From contig JAIVFJ010000175.1 in the NCBI GenBank assembly GCA_025765615.1, forward strand, positions 62,001-126,000: a stretch of DNA of 64,000 bases, given 5' to 3'. Within the stretch, counting starts at the first letter, position 1. Each line of letters starts with the position of its first letter. The notes under the pieces were generated by a model, which ran no database searches, had not been told where the DNA came from, and saw only the letters and a program-made list of their open reading frames with translations. Both the position numbers and the translations under genes were made by a program. Origin of the DNA: Zopfochytrium polystomum. Taxonomy: Eukaryota; Chytridiomycota; Chytridiomycetes; Chytridiales; Chytridiaceae. Shown here piece after piece: positions 10,215 to 21,421 of this stretch.

Positions 10215-13200
10215 ATGACCAGCCAAACAACTTCATGGATTGTGGCATTTGTTTACAATGACCTTGGAAGGAAGATCCACATTCCAACCAACACCGGTTT
10301 TGATGGCTTGCTTCAGCTTGTGGCTGCAAGGTTCCAGATCTCTCCTGCCATTGAGTTGGTGTACGTGGACTCTGCCACCAGTGATGCAGTGGTCCTTGAC
10401 ACCAGCGATGATCTGCCCAGTCTGCTTTCTCAGAATTACAAGTGGAAAGTAAGGTTCTTCCTTTTTTTTTTGTCCTTGTTTCAGCGTGAATTGAACCTCA
10501 CAAAATCCAAGGTGCTCCCTGTGAGGGCCAGTGCCACTGAAAATGTGGCCCCTGCTGCTGCTGGCACAAGCAGCCCAAGTGTAGCGGCTGCTCCTGCTGC
10601 TCTTGCTGCTCCTGTGGACACTGCTCCTGGTGTAGCTTCTGGTGGCAACTCAACTGTGGCAGCTGCTGTTGGTGACAGCTATGATAAGAGTCTTCCACTG
10701 AAGAAAGGTGAGGAACCTGATTCAATTTGTTGCCTCAATGGCTCATGGCCAATTCTTTGGCGTGTTTTCTTGACTCCCAGATAAATGGCTCGAGCTGATT
10801 CCAGATAACTGGGAATGCAAAAGCAATGTTCAAAAACACCCCTTTTTCATCAGGTTTGTTCCTCCTTGTGCTTCTCCCTGTGGCTTGCTCTCAAATCCTT
10901 GTCAGCTACCGGCAAGCGTCTGAGGCAGGTTTTGCGAGGAACCTGTTTGACAGAATGAAGATCACCCTGTTGGAAGCTTACACTGGATCTGTCCTCACTG
11001 AGGAGTCCAGGATGGGTGGAAGACATGCTTTTTGGGATTCAGAGTGCCTGGCCTATGCCCAGGATTGGGGAATCAACTTCATGTCTGGACTGTCTCACTC
11101 TTCGGTTATTATTCTCCTGTGTTCTGATGCGAGCATGGTCAGAATGCAAAAGGCTGACAAAGAGCCTGACAACTGCTTGTTGGAAGTGAGTTTGTCGTCG
11201 CCATCGGTATTCCCCTCTGACAAATGCGTCTAGTGGGAGCTTGCACTTCAGATGAAGAAAGACAGAGGCCATGACATCCTTCCTGTTCTTCTTTCATGCC
11301 GAGATGAGGCAACCTTGGCAAATGGCAAGAAGGCAAAGGTCATGGTGGACTTCAGCACCTTTGATCTCAAGAAGTTTCCTGACCACCCCCATGCCCACCC
11401 TTTAAGCCCTGGCCTCCAATCTGTGTCTCAAACAATCAAGATGATTTTAGACCTGAATGGGCCAAAGGCAAATCCTGAGAATGATGTAATGAAGTGCGTG
11501 CCAACACTTCTTTTTTTTTCAATTACCTCTTTTATTACTTACACATGCCCTTCTTTTAACCTTCGCAGGATTGTGACTGAAGCCAGAGAAGTGTACAGTC
11601 GCCGTAAGGCTGAATTGAAAACTCCAAGTCCAAGCCAAGATATTTCACTTTCCAGATCTAGTTTGGCTGAATTGGAGAACTGGCTGTCTCCCTTGTCTGA
11701 ATTCATGGATCTTGAGAGGGAAGCTCTCCTGAAGAATGTGCTTTCTGGATCCAGGGCGTGGTTGCTCAAGCGAGTGTTCAAGTTTCTTTCTCCAGATGAT
11801 CCTTCAGTGGCTGGCACCAACAGGGTGATGTGGTTGAAAGGCGTGGCTGGAGTGGGCAAGTCTGTTATGGCAGCCATGGTCTCCAGGGAGCTGCAGGCGC
11901 AGGGGATGCTTGGGGGCTTGTTCTTCTGCAAGCATGATGACGAGCGTCGCAGCAGTGCTCGAAACCTGGTCTTGACTCTTGTGTTTGGTCTTGCAAAGTT
12001 CAGTCTTCAGTATGGAGAGATTCTGCTTCAAGTCAAGCAAGACAATCCAGATATTCTGTCCAGATCTGTGTTTGAGATGATGAAAGTATTGCTTGTTCAG
12101 CCATTGGAGAAGGTCGTTGACAGCAAGAAGCTGAATGTACCTGTGGTCGTGGTTGTGGATGCCCTGGATGAGTGTGGAGCCATTGGAAAGAGGAATGAGA
12201 TTCTGTCTGTGTTTCAAGAGCTGAACAGGCTGCTTCCACTCAATGTGAAGATGCTGGTGACCGGGCGCTCTGAAGTAGACATTGTAAAAGCCTTTGAAAA
12301 GATTCCATTTGAGGAGATTGAGCCAACGGCTGAGGAGAACACTCAAGACCAGATTGAGTTCACAAGAAATTTCCTCCGGTATTCAAATGCTGAGCAATCT
12401 GTTGTTGATGAGGGATCTGAGATTCTGGTGTCAAAGTCGGCCGGAATTTTTGTCTGGCTTGTGACTGCTTGCACTTATTTGCGGAAATTAGAGACTGAAG
12501 AAATCACTCTTGAGCAAATTAAAGACCTGACTGAGGGTGACAAGATGGATGGAAGCATTGACTTGATGTACGACAGAATATTCAATGGCATCCTTCAGTT
12601 GATCAAAGCGAGTTTTTTGGAAAATCTTCTTTGTGCTGTGTTGTCCATTATTGTTCTTGCCTATGAACCTCTGACTGCAGCAGCCATTGTCTCTCTGCTG
12701 GACAAGGAGATACCTGAAAATGTGATGAGGTGCATCCGGATGCTTGATCCTATCCTTGTGCTGGATGGTTCCACCAAGAAGATTAGGATTTTCCACAAAT
12801 CTGTTAAAGACTACCTGATAACTCCTCAAAGATGCAAGTTGTCTCTTCAGATTGACCCAAAAAAAAGCCACTCTGAATTTGCAAGGCTGTGCATCAGTGC
12901 AATGGACAGGAACGTGAAGTTTAATATGTGTGAACTGCCATTCTCAGAATTCCACTCTGAGATTCCTGATTTTGATGAGAAAGTGCAGAAAGGAATCCCT
13001 GAGCATGTCAGATACGCAGTGAAGCACTTCTGGGAGCACTGCTTTGACTCCTCAGTGGAAAATACCAGTGAGTTTATTGATGCAGAAGAGAAGCATTCCT
13101 CAGAGGCATCGTCCCCCAAACAAGACACAAAGGCCAAAGGAACATTTTTCAGCTTTTTCAAGAGGCATAGCAAAGCAAAAGATGACGCTCAGCCAGGTGC

Positions 13201-15508
13201 ACAAATGAGGATATATCCAGTCAAGAGTGCTGCCCCTTTGCTTGTGACATCCTTCAGGAAATTCTTTCAGACTGATCAGACTCTTTTTGCTGAATTGCAA
13301 AACTTTCTTGTGCAACATGGACATCACTACTTGGAAGCATGCAGCTTGCTAGACTCACTCCATTTGGTGATTCCTGCCATGAGAACGCTCCAGAGTCTTG
13401 CTGCTATTCCTGAAAGAAAACGACTGTACACCCTGATGGAAGACATGAAAAGGGTTTTGCAAAAGTTTCTCATTCCACTCAGGGCATCTGCATTGCAAGT
13501 TTACTTTACTGCTGTTCCATTCTCCCCAAGCGACTCTGAATTTTTTAAAACATTTGTTCAGAATGTGCCTGGAAGTGTGTCATGCCCCATAGTTGCCAAG
13601 GGGCAACCAAAATCTTGGCCTTCCTGTTTTAATATTCTTGAGGGACACTCTGATCGTGTCTCCTCTGCAGCATTTAGTCCTGATGGGCAGTTTGTTGTGT
13701 CTGGAAGTGATGACAAGACAGTCAGGATTTGGAATGCTTCCACTGGCCAGGAGCTGCATAAGCTGGAGGGACACACTGGTTATGTCGACTCTGCAGCATT
13801 CAGTCCTGATGAGCAGTTTGTTGTGTCTGGAAGTGAGGACAAGACAGTCAGGATTTGGAGTGCTTCCACTGGCCAGGAGCTGCATAAGCTTGAGGGACAC
13901 ACTGATTGGGTGAACTCTGCAGCATTCAGTCCTGATGGGCAGTTTGTTGTGTCTGGAAGTGAGGACAAGACAGTCAGGATTTGGAATGCTTCCACTGGTC
14001 AGGAGCTGCATAAGCTGGAGGGACACACTGGTGAAGTCAACTCTGCAGCATTCAGTCCTGATGGGCAGTTTGTTGTGTCTGGAAGTTCTGATATAACAGT
14101 CAGGATTTGGAATGCTTCCACTGGTCAGGAACTGCATAAGCTGGAGGGACACACTGGTGAAGTCACATCTGCAGCATTCAGTCCTGATGAGCAGTTTGTT
14201 CTGTCTGGAAGTGATGACAAGACAGTCAGGATTTGGAATGCTTCCACTGGTCAGGAGTTGCATAAGCTGGAGGGACACTCTCTTGGTGTCACATCTGCAG
14301 CATTCAGTCCTGATGGGCAGTTTGTTGTGTCTGGAAGTAATGACAGGACAGTCAGGATTTGGAATGCTTCCACTGGTCAGGAGCTGCATAAGCTGGAGGG
14401 ACACACTCGTTTTGTCAACTCTGCGGCATTCAGTCCTGATGGGCAGTTTGTTGTGTCTGGAAGTTCTGATAATACAGTCAGGATTTGGAATGCTTCCTCT
14501 GGTCAGGAGCTGCATAAGATAGAGGGACACGCTGGTTATGTCAACTCTGCAGCATTCAGTCCTGATTGGCAGTTTGTTGTGTCTGGAAGTAATGACAAGA
14601 CAGTCAGGATTTGGAATACGTCCACTGGTCTGGAGGTGCATAAGCTGGAGGGACACACTGGTTATGTCAACTCTGCAGCATTCAGTCCTGATGGGCAGAT
14701 TGTTGTGTCTGGAAGTGATGACGGGACAGTCAGGATTTGGAATGCTTCCACTGGTCAGGAGCTGCATAAGCTGGAGGGACACACTCGTTATGTCACATCT
14801 GCAGCATTCAGTCCTGATGGGCAGTTTGTTGTGTCTGGAAGTTGGGACAAGATAGTCAGGATTTGGAATGCTTCCACTGGTCAGGAACTGCATAAGCTGG
14901 AGGGACACACTGGTACTGTCTGGTCTGCAACATTCAGTCCTGATGGGCAGTTTGTTGTGTCTGGAAGTGATGACAAGACAGTCAGGATTTGGAATGCTGC
15001 CACTGGTCAGGAGCTGCATAAGCTTGAGGGACACACTGATTATGTCATTTGTGCAGCATTCAGTCCTGATGGGCGGTTTATTGTGTCTGGAAGCTGGGAG
15101 AAGACAGTCAGGATTTGGAATGCTTCCACTGGCCAGGAACTGCATAAGCTGGACGGTTTTTCTTTCACAATGTCTTCTGGATTTAGTGCTGATGGGCAAT
15201 ATGTTGTTTTGAAGGACAGAAATGACAAAAGAATATTTGTCAAGCTTAGAACAGCATTGCCAGTTGACAGAAGTGATATCTCACGCTCAGGTCCAAGCCT
15301 GGCACACAATTTTAGTGCACGTAATTGGTCAGGACAGAGTGGTCAAGGGGTTCTTGAATCTGTTATTAGTGGTGGTGTTTGGTTCAACTTCAATGTCACG
15401 AATGTCTGTATCTGGCTTCCACCCGAATTTCGTGGGAGTTTCCAGCTCCTCTCAAGGCAAAGTATGTTCACTTTGGGTCCAGGCTTTTCTTCTGCCATAC
15501 AATTTTGA
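10215..15508 (+). CDS. PB1-like / TIR-like / NACHT / WD40 repeat STAND protein (fungal NLR-like)
   Basis: Six exons join in frame to 1669 residues: 10215-10448, 10485-10707, 10781-10853, 10906-11185, 11234-11493 and 11569-15508. The introns (36, 73, 52, 48 and 75 nt) all have GT-AG borders. The N-terminus (VAFVYNDLGRKIHI...) resembles a PB1 or ubiquitin-like fold. An Ala/Pro linker follows, then a TIR-like domain spanning exons 3-5: it opens with FFISYRQ, has GRHAFWDSE and SGLSHSSVIILLCS, and closes with a WELALQMKK helix. The NACHT NTPase has Walker A GVAGVGKS (near 11850) and Walker B VVVVVDALDE (near 12140-12180). Twelve WD40 repeats plus one degenerate follow. In known STAND proteins NACHT drives nucleotide-dependent oligomerisation, WD40 repeats sense ligand, and the N-terminal domain is the effector. 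A TIR effector would suggest NAD-type signalling (inference). The TIR assignment is from pattern only. Confidence 0.85.
13637..15148 (+). repeat. Twelve tandem 126-bp WD40-coding repeats
   Basis: Each 42-codon unit runs from LEGH to ELHK with almost identical DNA. Differences cluster at the codons just after LEGH (SDR, TGY, TDW, TGE, SLG, TRF, TGT, TDY), after SGS, and near the end of the unit. High identity with variable surface codons is the pattern seen in fungal HNWD allorecognition genes, where repeats are shuffled by recombination. Confidence 0.95.
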
Positions 15509-15803
15509 CCAAATAATGGCTCTGTTTCTTTTATATTCTGTATTTTTTGCCCTTTTCAAAGGCAGTGTTGTTGAATTGGAAGAAAATAAAAGAGAATGAT
15601 TCCTTTGGTCAGTTGCGAGATTGTTAGTCCTTTTGCTGCATATTGCACCCAAATATGCATAACAAATAATACTCAGTTTTTTTGTTTTTTTGTATTTTAC
15701 TCAATAATTTATATCTTCTTTTAGCCACAATAAATTCGTACTTCCGCACTATTCGTTGATTTGCCTTTTTCAAAATTGACCAATCACTCTCATGTAATAC
15801 TTC
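15509..15803. other. 3' flank of the NLR-like gene
   Basis: AT-rich 3' flank with AATAAA-like sequence near 15586; no gene seen. Confidence 0.5.
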
Positions 15804-16219
15804 TGTTAGGCGGAACTGACTGGTTAGCAGCAAGAGGCACAAGACGGACCCGAACCTATTGTGCCTGTCAGTTATCATTCTCACGATGCCCATGGGAGAG
15901 TGAGCCACCTCCAATGCAGACCTGGGCGCTGGCTTGTGCTGTTGACAAATACTCTGAGTATTAAGTGGAACGGAAACCTGGTGTCAACAGTTTTCCTCCT
16001 CCTCTGCTCAAGCAGATAACATAGGAGAGGTTTTTACCCTGTGCCAGCCACGCTTGCCTAGCAACTATTACAGTGTGCATATCATCCTTATGTATCAATT
16101 ATTCATAACAGAGTTTTTTTTCTCTTTCTCTCCAAGTTGGGGAGAAGGACCACCCACAAACACACATCTCCACTTCATTCACTCCCTTCCACTCACTCAC
16201 TCAGAGTAGACTGTTTACA
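15804..16219 (+). mobile_element. LTR copy 1 (TGTTA...TTACA), diverged
   Basis: About 416 bp beginning TGTTAGGCGGAACTGAC and ending GACTGTTTACA. It aligns along its whole length with the copy at 24498-24911, sharing for example the block CAGACCTGGGCGCTGGCTTG. Termini are TG...CA. I see no matching 5-bp target duplication, which would fit a recombined or old insertion. Confidence 0.7.
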
Positions 16220-17021
16220 TGCAGCAGGGCAGGCGAAACAAAATCTCCGTTGCTTGTGCAGGTGGTATGTATTGGTGGTGGTGTGTTCTTGTCTGACAAT
16301 ATGATCTGTTGTTCAGGTCAACCAATCCATCTTCAGGTCAAGCAACTCAGGCTGAAGAACTAAAACAGAAGTCAATAGTTATACCTTTAAAGTCAAAGTC
16401 TGTACACTGCTGTGTAAATTGATCTTATGTTTGCAGTCAGTGAAAACCACAGCGACTCCAAAGCAGTCTCTGGGTTCACACTTTCTCTTCCCGTCGGCCC
16501 TTCGGGGCCGAAACAATACGATTTCAGCATTCACAAGCCATTTTGAAATCGAAATGGAAGAAGGCTCTGATGAGGGTGAGGGTCCCAGTTCTGCCAAACC
16601 CTAACCAATGCCCAGCCAGCCAGCCTTGGAGGCAATGCTTGTGTGTGTTCAGGGAGAACTTCGGCAGCTTTTTCTTGCCTTCCCCCCTTCATCAAACATC
16701 CCTGCGTAAATGAAAAGAAAAGTAATGAATTGCAGGCTGTTTTATATCATCATAAGGCCCAACGCACATGGCTGCTGCTGTGGCACAATCTGGAACGCGC
16801 TTCCGGTTTGACTATTAAATGACCCTGTGCGCGGCGCTCCTCCTCGCCTGGGGCGTCGGCTGCCAGAGCTGCGGCAAGCCGAGCATCTTCCGCGTGGTAC
16901 GGCCGCTACAGTTGCGCTTGTACGAAGCGTGCACGGGGGCGAGACTGTGGCACACCAGGATGTGCAAGCATGAGGAGGTTGCGTTCGCGCTGCCGCAGAC
17001 TGTTGAGCAGGAGCGAGGTGA
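16220..17021. other. Intergenic repeat-like DNA
   Basis: No supported gene. A short open frame at 16819-17043 begins with a hydrophobic stretch and a Cys pair (CQSCGK) and may be a fragment of a lost gene, but I cannot assign it. Confidence 0.4.
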
Positions 17022-17069
17022 CCTGCAAAGTGATCAGGGATGAAGAAGTTCCCATGTATTGTAAGGATG
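17022..17069 (+). repeat. 48-bp inverted repeat, left arm
   Basis: Starts CCTGCAAAGTGATCAGGGAT and ends TTGTAAGGATG. It is the reverse complement, with few changes, of 18393-18440. Partial further copies of its GATGAAGAAGTTCCC core lie at about 17102-17131 and, inverted, at 18330-18360. The arms bracket the gene fragment at 17689-18228. Confidence 0.75.
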
Positions 17070-17688
17070 CAAACAGAGTGGTGACAAAGTCAAGAGAACA
17101 GTACCTGCACAGTGATCGAGGAAGAAGTTCCCTTGATCACTGGGCAACGAATTTGAGGAGAATCAGAGAAAATTATGGGCCTGTTTGGCGCCAGCCCAAA
17201 TTTCGATTTTGTCCAATGAGACACAAACTTGGTGCGCAAGTTGGACAAAAAAACAAGTTGGGGGGGTGGCGTGTTTGGCGTCACCTGCAACTCATCGGAA
17301 AAGTTGCTCCAAGTTGGTGACCTGTTTGGCGTTGCCCGGAACTCGTCCCCAACTCGTCCAAATCTGGCTGAAAAACGAGTTGGGAGTTTTGCCTCCCCCC
17401 TGAATTTTCATCACCAACTCTGCCTGCCCTGCTGCGACCACTGCTCATCAATCTGCTCGTTGTCGCCTCCCGCCTGCTGCCTGCCGCCTGTTGCCACCTT
17501 CTGCAACTAGCCCTGCCTGGAAGCGTCATCTAGGTATCGCTGATTGAAAATATTCTATTGTGGCTTGTGAGGTGCTCTTCGTGGGCACTACCAATTCATC
17601 ATCATCTCAAACGTTCACTGACATCAAAACTCCTATCCACGCCCCCAATTGCAACCCAACCCCATCCCAGTGCTGATGGCAAGAGGCT

Positions 17689-18228
17689 GTGAGAAAGAAA
17701 AAGGCGGTAGATCTGATCACAAACGCAAGCGATCCCCACGCAGATCAGATCAAAAGAACGAGAAGTGTCATCCAAGTTCGCTTGTCCTCACCCGTTGGCC
17801 CGAATATCAGTGGTGGGAGAGAATTGGAGCACGACACCTCATCCGCTGACTCTGACAAGGAAGCAGACTCTGGAAGCGGGATTCCCAAGGTGGAGAGGTC
17901 TGGACGTGAGCAATCTGCTGTTGTTTGGGCAAGCCATGCACTGAGTGATGGAATCAAGGATGGTGTTGCGTCACTGGTCAGTGAGCTAAAGTCGAGGTGG
18001 CAGGCAAGAGCCCCGACTCTGCTGTCGGATGCAGACAAAAGCGTGAAGGCAGTAGCTGCCCTCAACAGGCTGGCTGACAGCGAGCCTGAAGTCTATCAGT
18101 CGCTACTTCTCCCTGGGACTATCCTCCTGATGGAAAATGGAGTGAAGCCGCGACTGTTCAACAACATTCACTCCTCTGTGCGACTGGAATGGCTGCTCCT
18201 TTGGCCGGACTGTGTTGAGGAGAAATAA
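17689..18228 (+). pseudogene. C-terminal part of a Harbinger-associated Myb/SANT-like protein (tentative)
   Basis: The segment starts with a basic stretch, then reads through an acidic linker to a helical tail whose key parts are LSDADKSVKAVAALNRL, a short SEPEVYQSLL helix and SVRLEWLLLW, with a stop at 18226-18228. Fungal PIF/Harbinger Myb-like companion proteins commonly end with this pattern: a helix rich in Ala/Leu, a D-x-x-x-Y helix and a final RL-x-WL motif. No start codon or DNA-binding part is attached. The fragment is enclosed by 48-bp inverted repeats and lies 0.4 kb from clearer Harbinger remnants on the other strand. Confidence 0.4.
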
Positions 18229-18392
18229 TGCACAAGCCCCTTCTTTTGCCAATTTCCTTCACTTCTTCTTTTTCTCCCTGTTCTCTGAGGTCCTTTATAA
18301 TCAGTTCTTGTTTACGCTCAGTGATCATTGGAACTTCTTCATCCCCAATCACTGTGCAGGTATGCCTTGATCGTGTTGCACCTTCCCAAGCA

Positions 18393-18440
18393 CATCCTTA
18401 CAATACATGGGAACTTCTTCATCCCCAATCACTGTGCAGG
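18393..18440 (-). repeat. 48-bp inverted repeat, right arm
   Basis: Reverse complement partner of 17022-17069. The two arms are about 1.3 kb apart, which suits a short non-autonomous element or a rearranged repeat. No target duplication was identified. Confidence 0.7.
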
Positions 18441-18651
18441 GCGCCTAGATTGCCCTCAACAGACTGCGTCAGATGTACTGGCTGAGGGAGTAGGCATTTC
18501 TGCCAAAGCGCCTTCCTCAAGTTGAGTGACGTGCATTGACTTCGTTGTTTTCGTGGTTCTCCCACGTGGTGCAAATTTTCCAGTCGCTTGTTTACCTAGA
18601 ATAGAGTAAGCGAGTGCGAGAGTATCCAGAGTTACTGTACCATTGACAATG

Positions 18652-19300
18652 TTACTGATAAGATCGTAATGCGGAAACTCCAGCGTTCAGTACTTCTTCT
18701 GGTTTTTGCCACCCTTTTGGACGTCGACCACATTTTAGTATTGTGCAAAGGTACTTGGCGGACGCCTTACGTACTTTAATCCATTCTTCCCATACTGCAT
18801 TATCTGGCTGCTCAAGCATCTTTTTATCGTTGTTCCAACCCCACCCACTTCCCCCCTCGCTGCCCCTGAGAGTCTTTAAAACTCTGTACTCCTTGACCAG
18901 CTTTGTCGAAAGTACCAGAAGGCGAGGAAGGGCTCGAAGAACGTAGTTACCACGTTCCACTTCGACGTTAACTGCGACTTTTTCAGCAATAAGTTGAGAG
19001 CTTTGTTGAATGATCTGTCAATTTGATTCCAAGTCTGCGACTTGAGATTTGTTGTCGGTGCCTCGATCGGGTGAGTTGTGAACCATCTGGACAAGAATGT
19101 CAACCATATCATCAGTCCATGCAGCTCGGCTAGCCTGCTTGGCTGTGTCACTGCTGCTTTCTCCACGACTCTCACTCTCGCTGCTGTTTGGTCCATTGCT
19201 ACTGTCGTCTGTGTGGCTGTTGGCTTCCCTTGCGCAGCCATCGCTGCCTCCTTTGATATGGGCTTGCCATGACTGCTGCTATTGCTGCTGCTGCTTCTGG
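18652..19300 (-). pseudogene. PIF/Harbinger Myb/SANT-like DNA-binding protein, frame-broken
   Basis: On the minus strand a Ser/Thr/Ala-rich leader (about 19300-19150) is followed by AAWTDDMVDILVQMVHNS (about 19135-19080), the first helix of a Myb/SANT-like domain. After stops and frame changes the strand continues with GSGWGWNNDKKMLEQPDNAV then WEEWIKVRKASAKYL (about 18870-18750). This matches the Myb_DNA-bind_3 signature SGFGWD...V...PDEVWE-x-x-IK. In active elements this protein helps the DDE transposase bind its ends. At least two frame breaks make it a pseudogene. Confidence 0.65.
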
Positions 19301-19359
19301 GATGATCATCCATCTTGCGCCACGGTTCGCATTCCTTTGAGCTGTTGTTGACCTCACTG

Positions 19360-19584
19360 TCATTGTTGTTTCGCCTGAACGAGAGGAACTTGCACAGTGG
19401 CAAAGCCATACAGAGGCATTTGCAGCAAAATTCGGAAACGTCCTTTCAGAATACCAATAGTTTGCTCAATTGTGTTACAAAGCTGGGAGTGCCTCAGATT
19501 GAACAACTCTTTTGGAGAGTTTGGCCTGATTACGAGGTATGAAAGGAACCTGGGCTGTGAGGATTTGCAGAGAGTTGAGGACAT
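19360..19584 (-). pseudogene. PIF/Harbinger DDE transposase, C-terminal fragment
   Basis: The frame contains PNSPKELFNLRHSQLCNTIE followed by QTIGILKGRFRILLQMP. This is the well-known Harbinger (DDE_Tnp_4) C-terminal signature ELFN-x-RHS-x-LRN-x-IER-x-FG-x-LK-x-RF. Conserved Arg-Asn in LRN is changed to Cys-Asn, and the catalytic D, D and E residues upstream are missing. It lies directly upstream, on the same strand, of the Myb-like companion remnant, the usual two-gene arrangement of such elements. Confidence 0.7.
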
Positions 19585-19901
19585 GGGACCTAATGCAAGG
19601 TGACAGCTGAGATTGTTAGGAGCGTGACAGTGGTGACAGTGGCAACAACAAGAGCGTCAAAACTGGACTGTCAGCGGTTGAATGTTTTCTTCTTATTGAA
19701 AAAGCTACAAAGTGGCAAGATCTTGTAAAGAATGTGCAGCGACCAGTTGAACCAAGTACAAGAATACAAGGGTAAACAAACAAGCTAACCATTTTCTGGT
19801 TCCTTTGACCCTGGGACAATCTGCCCGATTTAGCAAGGTCAAGTCTGCAGTTTCAGGATTGGTGCTTGAGGCTAAGGGGGCAGATTACGCCCGCATCACA
19901 A
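19585..19901. other. Intergenic DNA before the tRNA cluster
   Basis: No gene or repeat recognised. Confidence 0.4.
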
Positions 19902-19971
19902 GGGGCTTTGGTCTAGGGGTATGATTCCTTCTTAGGGTGGAGGAGGTCCCGGGTTAAGTCCCAGAAGCCCC
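19902..19971 (+). tRNA. tRNA-Pro (AGG), T-arm imperfect
   Basis: Acceptor GGGGCTT pairs perfectly with AAGCCCC. The D-arm GTCTAGGGGTATGAT is typical of fungal tRNA-Pro. Anticodon stem CCTTC/GGAGG encloses TTAGGGT (anticodon AGG). The T-arm reads CCGGGTTAAGTCCCAG and appears one base short with a mismatch, so the gene may be degenerate. Confidence 0.65.
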
Positions 19972-20671
19972 CTGAATCGTTGCTTCAAGTTACAGCTTGA
20001 TCAGCGCACCAACTTGAGCTGTTGCTGTGCGGTGTTAAAGAGCCTCATGGTTGTTTTGGCCTGCAAATGCTGTGGAAGCCTGGCACAAGCTCCTTGACCA
20101 CTGGTGGAAGGTGGATGTGGAACCTTTGGGCAAAATTGTGTCAGGATGGGGTGGGATGGGAAGGATGTACAATTGTAAGCCAATCTTCCAGTCACTGGCA
20201 AAACTTGTGTCTTGCACAGCAAGCCGTTTTTGATGCACCTGTTTGGTTTGGGTCTGTTGGCGTAGGTAGTGTACAGGAAGTTTAACCTGACACTGTGGGG
20301 CAAATGGGCACCTTGTGCAAGGGAGATTGAGTTTTGGTCCTTGTAGCAGTTTTGTATAGCAACAAACACAAGGCAGACAGAAATCAGCTTCAACCTCACC
20401 ACCGCACGTTCAGTAGTGTACTTCATCCATCCCCACAGTGGCCAATCACCCAAAACCTGAACAGCGGTCTTGTGCATAGGACACAGGACCTTGAACCTTT
20501 CTGATTTGCCGTGGCACATGACCAACATATAAATGGTAGCAAAATTATTTGTTTGTAGGAGGAAACCTTCTTTTCCTGCCACACTTTCCCACCGCACAAC
20601 CACACTGTCGCAAAGTCAAGGGATTGGTCAATTTACGAAACCGATTATGAAGAAAGAGCTAGTGGCACCAT
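19972..20671. other. Intergenic DNA between tRNA genes
   Basis: No domain seen in the open frames. Composition is like the surrounding repeat-rich DNA. Confidence 0.4.
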
Positions 20672-20743
20672 TCCTAGGTCGTCTAATGGTTAAGATTCCA
20701 CCCTCTCACGGTGGCGATCGGGGTTCGATTCCCCGCCTGGGAG
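20672..20743 (+). tRNA. tRNA-Glu (CTC)
   Basis: Full cloverleaf: acceptor TCCTAGG/CCTGGGA, D-arm GTCTAATGGTTAAGAT, anticodon stem CCACC/GGTGG with loop CTCTCAC (CTC), and T-arm CGGGG-TTCGATT-CCCCG with normal box B. No intron. Confidence 0.95.
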
Positions 20744-21305
20744 GTAATTGCAGTGGTCTATAATACAATGATTGTAGGTACTGAAGCTGCCAGCGGCAAG
20801 GATGCCTGCCAGCAGATGTCAGGCGCTTCCATTCCCAGAGCAGGAAAGTGGCTGACTGTTACATAATCATGTGGTCTAAACCCTTGAGGTAGGGCTGCAG
20901 TAGTAGTTCCTTGTTTCAACTGGCTGGTCCTGACCTATTTGGACATGTCCAGAGGCAAGGCGCATAACCCAGGATCTGGCATGAATGGAACAGATGTTTT
21001 GAGCTCAATACAATTTGTTTGAGTGAGCTTTCGAGGTGAAAATGGCCACTGTCCAATAGTGACTGGAGTCTTGGACATTTGACCTCCACCTGGGTAATTC
21101 TTTTTTTTTTTTTTTTTTTTTTTTTTCTTGGAGCAAACTGCACCAAGTAAGTCAACTGAAAGTCCAAGATTTCTACCAACTGAATCTGACTTTCCTTCAG
21201 GGAAGGTGCATTCCTGGTTGTATTGATGGCTATTGCATTGAGGAGAAAAAAAAAGAAAAAAAAAAAATGAAAAAAAGTAGAAAAGAAAAAAGAAAAAAGA
21301 AAAGA
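20744..21305. other. Intergenic DNA with poly-T and poly-A tracts
   Basis: Contains a T run at 21101-21126 and an A-rich stretch at 21244-21300 immediately 3' of the minus-strand tRNA-Lys. In that gene's direction the A-rich stretch reads as T runs and could terminate RNA polymerase III. Confidence 0.6.
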
Positions 21306-21421
21306 CGCCCGATGTGGGGGTCGAACCCACAGCCTTGTGATTGCAGGATCCGGCAAGTGTGTCGAAACGCACATGGCAGGAGACTAAGAGTCACACGCTC
21401 TACCAATTGAGCTAACCAGGC
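21306..21421 (-). tRNA. tRNA-Lys (CTT) with 43-nt intron
   Basis: Minus-strand acceptor GCCTGGT pairs with ATCGGGC, using wobble pairs. The D-arm is GCTCAATTGGTAGAGC. Stem TGTGA/TCACA encloses C-T-CTT-A, with an intron at 21342-21384 placed after position 37 as in canonical nuclear tRNA introns. The T-arm GTGGG-TTCGACC-CCCAC is normal. Confidence 0.9.

Noticed and set aside
13637..15148. CRISPR-like array
   Set aside because: Regular repeats are 126-bp protein-coding WD40 units, not short repeats with unique spacers.
13580..15199. 539-codon minus-strand ORF and other repeat-encoded frames over the WD40 array
   Set aside because: Antisense of the tandem WD40 repeats; the plus-strand frame has the real domain pattern.
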